Part shown: piece by piece, positions 18,405-25,314 of the stretch
Numbering within the stretch: position 1 is the first letter of the stretch
Layout of the letters: every line of letters starts with the position of its first letter
Notes under the pieces: model-generated
Databases searched by the model: none
What the model was told of the DNA's origin: nothing
What the model saw: only the letters and a program-made list of their open reading frames with translations
Origin: Thalassolituus hydrocarboniclasticus
GTDB taxonomy: Bacteria > Pseudomonadota > Gammaproteobacteria > Pseudomonadales > Oceanobacteraceae
Assembly: GCF_025345565.1 (NCBI RefSeq)
Contig: NZ_CP054475.1
Span: 1,456,448-1,520,447, forward strand
Reading direction: 5' to 3'
DNA length: 64,000 nt
Program-made: the position numbers and the translations under genes

Positions 18405-19622
18405 ATGTTTTCTGATTTGGTTCAGTCTTCCGCTCGTGCTACGGGAAGAGCGCTGGCGATAGGCTTTACCCGTATTGGGTTGATTCTTGGCGTTATACTC
18501 AGCGCTGTTTCAGCTCAGGCTGCCTGGCAAGACCCCCTTAATACTCCGGCATTACAGACTCAGCGTGCTCACCAGACACTGCTGCTGGATGTTGTCCGTG
18601 CCGACAGTCGCCTGATTGCAGTGGGCTCTCACGGCCACATTGTCTACTCTGACGACGACGGTTTGACCTGGGCGCAGGCTAAGGTACCGGTGTCGGTGAC
18701 TCTTACCGCTGTTTATTTCCCGTCCGGTGATTACGGCTGGGCGGTTGGTCATGATGGTGTCATTCTTTACTCCTCTGACGCTGGTAAAACCTGGGTTAAG
18801 CAGTTTGATGGCTATCTGGCAAACGATGCCATTGTTGCCGCTGCAACCAAATCCAAAGAGCGCGCTCAGGATCAGCTTGAAGCCGCTGAGGCTGCCGGTG
18901 ATGACGTTGCTATCGAAGAAGCTGAAATGGCTCTGGAAACGGCGACTTATGCCCTGCAGGATGCTCAGTACGATCAGAGCACCGGCTCAACCAAACCTTT
19001 CCTGGATGTGTGGTTCTACGATGCCAAGCGCGGTTATGCGGTTGGTGCTTATGGCATGTTCTTTTATACCCAGGATGGCGGTACCACCTGGGAAGACGTG
19101 TCTTCACGCTTGCCGAACCCGGATCGCCTTCACCTGAATGCGATTGCTATGGTTGGCCCACGCTCACTGGCCATGGTTGGCGAGATGGGCATGATTCTGC
19201 GATCCGATGATCTGGGCCAGAGCTGGCACACCATGGATTCGCCGTATGAAGGCTCTTTGTTTGGTCTGATTGCAGCCGGCGACAAGCAGATTATGTTCGG
19301 TCTGCGTGGTCATGTGTTCAGCTCCGTCGATGGTGGTATCAGCTGGGATGAAAAGCTGACCGGCAGTGAACAGACTCTGCTGGCCGGTATTGTTGGCCGT
19401 AAGCATACGCTGCTGGTGGGTAATGGCGGCGCGTTAGTCATGTTTGATGCTCAGTTACAGAATCCTCGGGCATCGATTCTTGAAGGGCGTAAGGCTTTTG
19501 CTGCTGTGGCAGAAACATCCGATGGAAACTTTATCATTGTTGGCGAGGCGGGGGTTAAGCGCCTGAATGCGGCCGGCGAGTTGATTGATCAGAGCATTAG
19601 CATGGCGGCGGGAGACTTTTAA
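18405..19622 (+). CDS. YCF48-related beta-propeller protein
   Basis: The 405-aa exported protein has its signal cleavage near AQA-AWQ. It shows at least five BNR/YCF48 blades with the Asp-box pattern DxGxTW: DDGLTWAQ, DAGKTWVK, DGGTTWED, DLGQSWHT and DGGISWDE. An inserted helical stretch (about residues 145-190) is Ala/Glu rich. YCF48-like propellers act as assembly or stability factors. Here it lies 2 nt before the MMPL gene, so I infer a periplasmic accessory role for that transporter. A 13-bp palindrome (GGCTAGACTAGCC, 18358-18370) lies just upstream. Confidence 0.88.
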   Translation: MFSDLVQSSARATGRALAIGFTRIGLILGVILSAVSAQAAWQDPLNTPALQTQRAHQTLLLDVVRADSRLIAVGSHGHIVYSDDDGLTWAQAKVPVSVTLTAVYFPSGDYGWAVGHDGVILYSSDAGKTWVKQFDGYLANDAIVAAATKSKERAQDQLEAAEAAGDDVAIEEAEMALETATYALQDAQYDQSTGSTKPFLDVWFYDAKRGYAVGAYGMFFYTQDGGTTWEDVSSRLPNPDRLHLNAIAMVGPRSLAMVGEMGMILRSDDLGQSWHTMDSPYEGSLFGLIAAGDKQIMFGLRGHVFSSVDGGISWDEKLTGSEQTLLAGIVGRKHTLLVGNGGALVMFDAQLQNPRASILEGRKAFAAVAETSDGNFIIVGEAGVKRLNAAGELIDQSISMAAGDF

Positions 19623-19624
19623 TC

Positions 19625-22108
19625 ATGGCCGAACAAAAGCATCATTTTTCTACCGAGCCGGAACATTACATTCTGTCGAAAGAGACAGAGCCGGCGTTAG
19701 AGCGCATTCTGTTTAATAACCGTATGCTGGTTATGATCGTCCTGGGTCTGCTGACTCTGCTGTTTGCCTATGGCCTGACCAAGGTAAAACTGGACTCCAG
19801 CATCGAGAAGTACATTCCGCTGAATCACACCTTTATCCAGAATTATCTGGTGCATAAAGATGATATGAAGAGCGGTGTCGCCAATGTGAAGATTTCGATC
19901 GAAGCAATGGAAGGCGATATTTTCACCAAAGACTATATGGAAACCCTGAGCCAGATTAACGATGAAGTATTCTTCGTTAAAGGCGTTGACCGTTCCGGTA
20001 TGCAGTCTCTGTGGACGCCGAATACCCGCTGGACGGAAGTAACGGAAGAAGGTTTTCAGGGCGGCCCGGTGATTCCGAGCACCTACGACGGTGGTCCGGA
20101 AAGTCTGGAACAGGTACGTCAGAACGTGCTGAAATCCGGTCAGGTTGGTCGTCTGGTATCCAACGATTTCCGCTCATCCATTATCGATGTGCCACTGGTT
20201 GAGTACGATCCGGAAACGGGTGAGAAACTGAGTTATCAGAAGTTCTCTCAGGATCTGGAAGATAAAATCCGCGCCAAATACGGCAATGATAAGTACCGTA
20301 TTTACATCACCGGTACGCCGAAAAAACTGGGTGATCTGCTGGATGGCGCAAAATCCATTGCCTATTTCTTCCTCGCGGCGATGGTGATGACCGCCATCCT
20401 GCTGTACCTGTATTCCCGCTGCCCGAAAGGCACTCTGGTGCCTATCGTCGCGTCACTGATTGCCGTTGTCTGGCAGCTGGGTGCGCTGGCACTGCTGGGT
20501 TATACCATTGACCTGTACTCCGTATTGGTACCTTTCCTGGTATTCGCGATCGGTATCAGTCACGCGGTACAGATTATTAACGGTATCGCTATCGAGTCCG
20601 GTAAAGGTGCTGACAAACTGCAGGCCGCACGTCAGGCATTCCGTGGTCTGTATGTGCCGGGTATGCTGGCTCTGTTGTCTGACGCCATGGGCTTCCTGAC
20701 GCTGCTGTTTATTGATATCGGCGTAATTCAGGAACTGGCGATTGCTGCGAGTATTGGTGTGGCGATGATTATCGTGACCAACCTGGTGCTGCTGCCAATC
20801 GTGATGTCCTTTATTGGTATCAGCGAAGCCGGTGTTCGCCATGCGAAGAAAACCGAAAAGTCTGAGCCAAAACTGTGGAAGGCAATGTCTTACTTTGCCA
20901 ACCCGAAAGTGGCGCCATTCCCGATTGTGATTGCAATTGTTATGGCCATCTTCGGTTATCAGATGAGTCAGGATCTGAAAATCGGTGACCTGGATAAAGG
21001 TGCGCCGGAATTACGTGCTGATTCCCGCTACAACCTCGATAACGATTTTATGGTATCCAACTATTCAACCAGTTCTGATGTTCTGGTGGTGATGGTTGAA
21101 ACCGCTAAAGAGCAGTGCAACAGCTTCAAGGTAATGGACGCCGTTGACCGCTTTATGTGGTACATGGAAAACGTTCCGGGTGTGCAGTCCACAACTTCAC
21201 TGGTAACCGTCTCCAAGCTGGTTACCAAGGCGATGAACGAGGGCAACCTGAACTGGTCTGCGCTGTCGCGTAACCAGACCATTCTGAATACTTCAATTCA
21301 GCGTGCACCAAGCAGCCTGCTGAACCCTAACTGTTCTATGGCGCCGGTGATTGTTTACCTGAATGACCATAAAGCCGAGACTCTGGAAACCGCCGTTGCG
21401 GCCGTAGAGGAATTTAAGGCGCAGTACGACGACAATATTGACGAGAAGTATTTCGGCTACACCATTGCCGAAATCGAGCAGGCAATTGCCGATAAAGAAA
21501 TCGACTCTGTACCTGTGCGCTTCCAGCTGGCATCCGGTAACGCCGGTATCGAAGCGGCCACGAACCAGGTAATCGCGGATGCGCAGGATACGATGCTGAT
21601 CTTCGTTTACGTTGTGGTCTTTGTGCTGTGTTTTATGACCTTCCGCTCGTTCACTGCGGTGGCCTGTATCCTGATTCCGCTGGCACTGACTTCAGTGCTG
21701 AGCCAGGCGCTGATGACCTATCTGGGCATTGGTGTGAAGGTTGCGACATTGCCTGTGATCGCGCTGGGTGTGGGTATCGGTGTTGACTACGGTATTTATA
21801 TCTACAGTCGTCTGGAAGTGATGATTATTGCCGGTAAAACGCTGCAGGAAGCTTTCCTGGAGACGCTGAAATCAACCGGTAAAGCGGTAAGTTTCACCGG
21901 TGTTACCCTGGCAATTGGTGTGGCAACCTGGATTCTGTCACCAATTAAATTCCAGGCCGACATGGGTATTCTGCTGACCTTTATGTTCCTGTGGAACATG
22001 CTGGGTGCCTTGATTCTGCTGCCGGCTCTGGCGCATTATCTGCTCAGCCCGCAACGCATTATTGCCCGTCATAAAGCACGCCACGGGGATATTCCTCCGG
22101 CAGGCTGA
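19625..22108 (+). CDS. MMPL/RND family transporter
   Basis: The 827-aa protein has a short cytoplasmic N-terminus and one membrane segment, then a large periplasmic loop. Five to six membrane helices come next, then a second half of the same layout: the RND/MMPL twofold repeat. The proton-relay motif GVGIGVDYGIYIYS is in the second half and FAIGISHAVQ in the first, where the expected Asp is replaced. Family members export lipids and other hydrophobic molecules. It ends a DUF1329/YCF48/MMPL gene set and is followed by a strong terminator. Confidence 0.9.
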   Translation: MAEQKHHFSTEPEHYILSKETEPALERILFNNRMLVMIVLGLLTLLFAYGLTKVKLDSSIEKYIPLNHTFIQNYLVHKDDMKSGVANVKISIEAMEGDIFTKDYMETLSQINDEVFFVKGVDRSGMQSLWTPNTRWTEVTEEGFQGGPVIPSTYDGGPESLEQVRQNVLKSGQVGRLVSNDFRSSIIDVPLVEYDPETGEKLSYQKFSQDLEDKIRAKYGNDKYRIYITGTPKKLGDLLDGAKSIAYFFLAAMVMTAILLYLYSRCPKGTLVPIVASLIAVVWQLGALALLGYTIDLYSVLVPFLVFAIGISHAVQIINGIAIESGKGADKLQAARQAFRGLYVPGMLALLSDAMGFLTLLFIDIGVIQELAIAASIGVAMIIVTNLVLLPIVMSFIGISEAGVRHAKKTEKSEPKLWKAMSYFANPKVAPFPIVIAIVMAIFGYQMSQDLKIGDLDKGAPELRADSRYNLDNDFMVSNYSTSSDVLVVMVETAKEQCNSFKVMDAVDRFMWYMENVPGVQSTTSLVTVSKLVTKAMNEGNLNWSALSRNQTILNTSIQRAPSSLLNPNCSMAPVIVYLNDHKAETLETAVAAVEEFKAQYDDNIDEKYFGYTIAEIEQAIADKEIDSVPVRFQLASGNAGIEAATNQVIADAQDTMLIFVYVVVFVLCFMTFRSFTAVACILIPLALTSVLSQALMTYLGIGVKVATLPVIALGVGIGVDYGIYIYSRLEVMIIAGKTLQEAFLETLKSTGKAVSFTGVTLAIGVATWILSPIKFQADMGILLTFMFLWNMLGALILLPALAHYLLSPQRIIARHKARHGDIPPAG

Positions 22109-22121
22109 ATGACAGAGAATT

Positions 22122-22148
22122 AAAACGGTGGCGCTGCCACCGTTTTTT
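22122..22148 (+). terminator. rho-independent terminator
   Basis: AAAACGGTGGC and GCCACCGTTTT form an 11-bp stem around GCT, followed by a T8 run. It closes the MMPL cluster. Confidence 0.93.
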
Positions 22149-22195
22149 TTGTCTTTTTCTTTCAGGGAAACAGAAATGAAAAGAAGGATACCGAA

Positions 22196-22981
22196 ATGAA
22201 AAGTCCTCTGGGATTAAGCGCCGATTTGCCAGTCGCTGATCTGGTCAGCGAAGCTGTTTCGCTGCTGTGGTTAAAGCGTACTGCTGTGATCAGAATGTTT
22301 TTGCCGGCCATGCTGATTCTGGCGCTGGTCGACTGGAGCAGTTCCGTTTTTCTGGCAGAGGATGATTACATTAATCAGTTTGGTTTTCTGATTATATCGC
22401 TTCTGCTGAGTGTTGTTTTTGCTACCTCCTGCCATCGTTTTACGCTGTTGCCACAAGAGAAATGGGATGCCAATGCATTGCATGGTATGCGCCGTGAAGA
22501 GTTTCGTTATTTGCTGCGCGGATTGTTGCTGGGCGTGATTGCGATGGTGATTTTTTTCTGCACCATGCTGATTGCCATGCTGCTGTTGGGCAAGGATGAT
22601 GCCTGGTTGGGTGCGGTTATTGGCGTGTTACCAGCGCTTTATATCTGGTCACGGCTGTCGGTAACCCTGCCGGAGCTGGCGCTGGGGCAGAAGACCGACC
22701 TTAAGCGGGCCTGGTTGTTAAGCGAAGGGAATGGCACGCGCCTGGTTCTGGTGGTGTTTATTGTACCGGTAGCTATGGCGTCGCCGTTTTTGATGCTGTT
22801 TATGCTCGATCATTCAGCGCTGCGTTATCTGGCGGCTTTTGGCACTTATATTACCAGTCTGATTTCGCTGGTGATGCTGTCGCTGTCTTATCGCTTTTTG
22901 CTGGATTTTTACGAGCCGCAAACCGCAGTATCTGAATCTGAAGCTGCCGATCAGCCGGGAAGCTCAGACTTTGATGCCTGA
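22196..22981 (+). CDS. multi-pass membrane protein of unknown function
   Basis: The 261-aa protein has about six hydrophobic segments and short loops, and a C-terminal acidic tail (SESEAADQPGSSDFDA). A few charged residues lie within or close to helices. I do not recognise the family. It lies alone between two terminators, 88 nt after the MMPL gene. It could be an accessory of that system or unrelated. Confidence 0.7.
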   Translation: MKSPLGLSADLPVADLVSEAVSLLWLKRTAVIRMFLPAMLILALVDWSSSVFLAEDDYINQFGFLIISLLLSVVFATSCHRFTLLPQEKWDANALHGMRREEFRYLLRGLLLGVIAMVIFFCTMLIAMLLLGKDDAWLGAVIGVLPALYIWSRLSVTLPELALGQKTDLKRAWLLSEGNGTRLVLVVFIVPVAMASPFLMLFMLDHSALRYLAAFGTYITSLISLVMLSLSYRFLLDFYEPQTAVSESEAADQPGSSDFDA

Positions 22982-23002
22982 GTTGCATGTTGCGCTCTGA
23001 TT

Positions 23003-23027
23003 AAAACCTGCTTATGCAGGTTTTTTT
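23003..23027 (+). terminator. rho-independent terminator
   Basis: AAAACCTGC pairs with GCAGGTTTT around TTAT, and a T7 run follows. It ends the membrane protein gene. Confidence 0.9.
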
Positions 23028-23113
23028 ATGGATTTTTTTAATTCTCTGGCAGGCTTTGCGTGTAACCGCTGAGCCGGCAATAATGCCCATTCATTTAACA
23101 ACAGACAGTGCTC

Positions 23114-24166
23114 ATGAGACTCGGCGATATTTCAGTAGCTTATGTGGAATTGATGGCCCGTGCAGTAGAAGAACGTGGTGCCCGGCCTCAGGCTGTATTG
23201 GCTCAGTATCAGCTGGATGAGATAAAGCTGGCATCACCGGATGCACGTATCAGCATTCCGCGTTTTATGCGTATGGGCCATGCCTGTATTCAGGAATTTT
23301 CAATGCCCTGGCTGGGACTGGAGATGGGCCGTCTGACCTCACCTCCGGCGATGGGCCTGGCGGGTTTGCTGGCACAGAGTGCTGCTGATATCCGCAGTGC
23401 CTGCCGTGCATTAACGGAATATGAATTATTGTCGAGCTTTAATGCCCGTGGCCGTTCGCAGTTTCTGCTGGAAAAGGGCAGGGGCGTTGCGCAGTTTTAT
23501 TCCATTAGTCCGTATAACGAATACAACCTGTTTGTCGTTGATTCGGTATTGTCAGGCTGGAACCGCTTTATGCAGTTGCTCAGTGGCCGTAATGACCTGC
23601 TGGCAAGGGTTGAATTTGAATTTTCGGCACCGGCTTATCGGGAGCGTTACAGCGAAATCTTTCAGTGCGAGGTTCATTTTGGTGCAGAGCGTAATGCGGT
23701 TGTGCTGCATGACTGGGCGCTGGATCTGCCGGTTCAGCAGCGTTGTGCATCGACGTATTCGGCATTAAAGCAACTGGCGGACCGCGAGCTGGAGCGGGTG
23801 CGCCTCGGTTTAACTTTCCGTGAACTGACAGAGCGCGCCATTGGCCCGCTGTTAAACGGTCAGACGCCAACCCTTGAGCAAGTCGCACAGCGGCTGAATA
23901 TGGCGCCCTGGACGGTCAGGCGGCGTTTAACCGATGAGGGGTGCAGCTTTCAGCAGGTATTAAATGATACGCGGCGGGATCTTGCGGTGAGCTATGTGCG
24001 GGATACGTCGCTGACTCTGGGTGAAATAGCCTATGTATTAGGCTTCGGATCAGCGACGGCATTTCAGCGGGCATTCAAACGCTGGACTGGCGAGGCGCCA
24101 GGGCGTTTCCGCGAACGGTCGGGCAGAGCTTACATCTCTACCGCGTCGTCCACGTCGTCTTCGTAG
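23114..24166 (+). CDS. AraC family transcriptional regulator (OruR-like)
   Basis: The 350-aa regulator has an N-terminal arabinose-binding-like domain (PF12625 type; residues about 1-190). A C-terminal AraC helix-turn-helix pair follows (RLNMAPWTVRRRLTDEG, then the conserved second-helix part LGEIAYVLGFGSATAFQRAF). This layout matches the OruR/ArgR-type subgroup that senses amino acids or fatty-acid-like ligands. The ATG at 23114 fits the family start; a GTG lies 6 nt upstream. The last 12 residues are antisense to a small ORF on the minus strand. Confidence 0.9.
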   Translation: MRLGDISVAYVELMARAVEERGARPQAVLAQYQLDEIKLASPDARISIPRFMRMGHACIQEFSMPWLGLEMGRLTSPPAMGLAGLLAQSAADIRSACRALTEYELLSSFNARGRSQFLLEKGRGVAQFYSISPYNEYNLFVVDSVLSGWNRFMQLLSGRNDLLARVEFEFSAPAYRERYSEIFQCEVHFGAERNAVVLHDWALDLPVQQRCASTYSALKQLADRELERVRLGLTFRELTERAIGPLLNGQTPTLEQVAQRLNMAPWTVRRRLTDEGCSFQQVLNDTRRDLAVSYVRDTSLTLGEIAYVLGFGSATAFQRAFKRWTGEAPGRFRERSGRAYISTASSTSSS

Positions 24167-24210
24167 TCGTCAAAACCGACTTCCAGAAGATCTTCGATGT
24201 AGTCAGACAT
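24130..24210 (-). CDS. tiny acidic protein, 26 aa
   Basis: The sequence is MSDYIEDLLEVGF then DDYEDDVDDAVEM. Eleven of 26 residues are Asp or Glu and there are no Lys or Arg. The ATG is preceded by a strong GGAGG site (GGAGGTAGTT-ATG). Codon use is like that of highly expressed genes here (GAC, GAA, CTG, TAC). It is on the same strand as, and downstream of, the tRNA array, with no clear terminator between them. Its 3' end overlaps the AraC gene by 37 bp. I do not recognise a family; it could be a peptide precursor, a regulator or a small partner protein. Confidence 0.5.
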   Translation of the reverse strand: MSDYIEDLLEVGFDDYEDDVDDAVEM

Positions 24211-24525
24211 AACTACCTCCATGTTCAGGATTATTGTTGTGGTTGTTTTACGTTAAGCACACCCTGTGCCAGAACGTACAACTGCAAGCGCTTCTTCAGA
24301 GCATGAATCTCTCTTAAAGTTCCTGTGTTCAGATCATTCAGCGCTAAGGCAGGCGTAAGTTAATTCTGTACTGTTACAGCAAGATGAAAACCGATGATTA
24401 CTAGGAAAGGCAGATCAGAGAGGATACGTGCGAATCGGACAGAGGAAATCGGAGGATCTTTCAATACCAAGAGTGCGCCAGAGCGAACAGTTGGTTGGTA
24501 CAGCTAAAGTAAAACGTTTTTAAAA
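24211..24525. other. intergenic region with an open frame lacking an ATG
   Basis: On the minus strand 24234-24359 is a 42-codon open frame directly upstream of the 26-aa ORF. It reads LNDLNTGTLREIHALKKRL and onwards to KQPQQ, but has no ATG, only ATT, CTG or TTG as possible starts. The plus strand holds a 31-codon GTG ORF (24428-24523) with a GAGAGGA site. Neither is convincing alone. No terminator or known RNA is visible. Confidence 0.4.
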
Positions 24526-24602
24526 TGGCGGACTGGACGGGACTCGAACCCGCGACCCCCGGCGTGACAGGCCGGTATTCTAACCAACTGAACTACCAGT
24601 CC
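24526..24602 (-). tRNA. tRNA-Asp (GTC), copy 1
   Basis: The gene has 77 nt with an encoded CCA end, an acceptor stem GGACTGG/CCAGTCC, anticodon GTC, and the T-loop GGTTCGAGTCC. It is the last tRNA of the array in transcription order. Confidence 0.97.
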
Positions 24603-24639
24603 GCTGATACCAATCTTAAAGATCGTTCTTTAAGAATGA

Positions 24640-24715
24640 TGGTGGGTGATGACGGGATCGAACCGCCGACCCTCTGCTTGTAAGGCAGATGCTCTCCCAG
24701 CTGAGCTAATCACCC
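24640..24715 (-). tRNA. tRNA-Val (TAC), copy 1
   Basis: The gene has 76 nt and CCA is encoded. The acceptor stem is GGGTGAT/ATCACCC, the anticodon TAC, and the sequence closely follows the known E. coli tRNA-Val(UAC). Confidence 0.97.
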
Positions 24716-24774
24716 AAAATGTGTCACTAAATTTTGTCACTTAACTGCAATCATTACCTGTCAGGGTAATGAAA

Positions 24775-24851
24775 TGGCGGACTGGACGGGACTCGAACCC
24801 GCGACCCCCGGCGTGACAGGCCGGTATTCTAACCAACTGAACTACCAGTCC
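24775..24851 (-). tRNA. tRNA-Asp (GTC), copy 2
   Basis: This 77-nt copy is identical in tRNA body to the copy at 24526. The spacers around it differ from those of the other copies. Confidence 0.97.
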
Positions 24852-24876
24852 ACTCTGTATCATTCACAAGGAATGA

Positions 24877-24952
24877 TGGTGGGTGATGACGGGATCGAAC
24901 CGCCGACCCTCTGCTTGTAAGGCAGATGCTCTCCCAGCTGAGCTAATCACCC
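24877..24952 (-). tRNA. tRNA-Val (TAC), copy 2
   Basis: This 76-nt copy is the same as the copy at 24640. It is separated from the following Asp gene by 25 nt. Confidence 0.97.
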
Positions 24953-24969
24953 AAATTCTGTATGAAAAA

Positions 24970-25046
24970 TGGCGGACTGGACGGGACTCGAACCCGCGAC
25001 CCCCGGCGTGACAGGCCGGTATTCTAACCAACTGAACTACCAGTCC
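24970..25046 (-). tRNA. tRNA-Asp (GTC), copy 3
   Basis: This is a 77-nt copy identical in body to the other two Asp copies. Confidence 0.97.
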
Positions 25047-25089
25047 ATATTTTCATACGACCCTTACGGATCATTCACTTGTGCAGCTT

Positions 25090-25165
25090 TGGTGGGTGAT
25101 GACGGGATCGAACCGCCGACCCTCTGCTTGTAAGGCAGATGCTCTCCCAGCTGAGCTAATCACCC
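25090..25165 (-). tRNA. tRNA-Val (TAC), copy 3
   Basis: This is a 76-nt copy identical in body to the other Val copies. It is the first gene of the array in transcription order and lies about 12 nt after the predicted start site. Confidence 0.97.
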
Positions 25166-25183
25166 CCTGCAAAGTGAGTGGGC

Positions 25184-25211
25184 ATTCTACTCACGCGGAT
25201 CTTTATGTCAA
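25184..25211 (-). promoter_or_regulatory. strong promoter of the tRNA array
   Basis: On the minus strand TTGACA (25206-25211) is separated by 16 nt from TAGAAT (25184-25189). The discriminator after the -10 box is GC-rich (GCCCAC), which is usual for stable RNA promoters under stringent control. Confidence 0.88.
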
Positions 25212-25263
25212 CGCTATTTCTGAGATTTTTTTGATTTTTTTCAGTAACTTGCGGAAATTCTTC

Positions 25264-25301
25264 AAAAAATCGGCCGCTGTCCGGAAAGACACCGGCCGAT
25301 T
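25264..25301 (-). terminator. terminator of the RND operon
   Basis: On the minus strand AATCGGCCG pairs with CGGCCGATT over a 16-nt loop, followed by T6. It lies just past the RND stop codon at 25315. Confidence 0.88.
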
Positions 25302-25314
25302 GTATAAAGCCTGA

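Noticed and set aside
24428-24523. A 31-codon GTG frame on the plus strand with a GAGAGGA site.
   Set aside because: It has no recognisable pattern, unbiased codons, and ends 3 nt before the first tRNA on the opposite strand. Kept only as part of the intergenic note.
24526-25165. tRNA genes as an attachment site for an integrative element.
   Set aside because: No integrase, phage gene or repeated tRNA 3' end was seen on either side. The six bodies are a genuine array.
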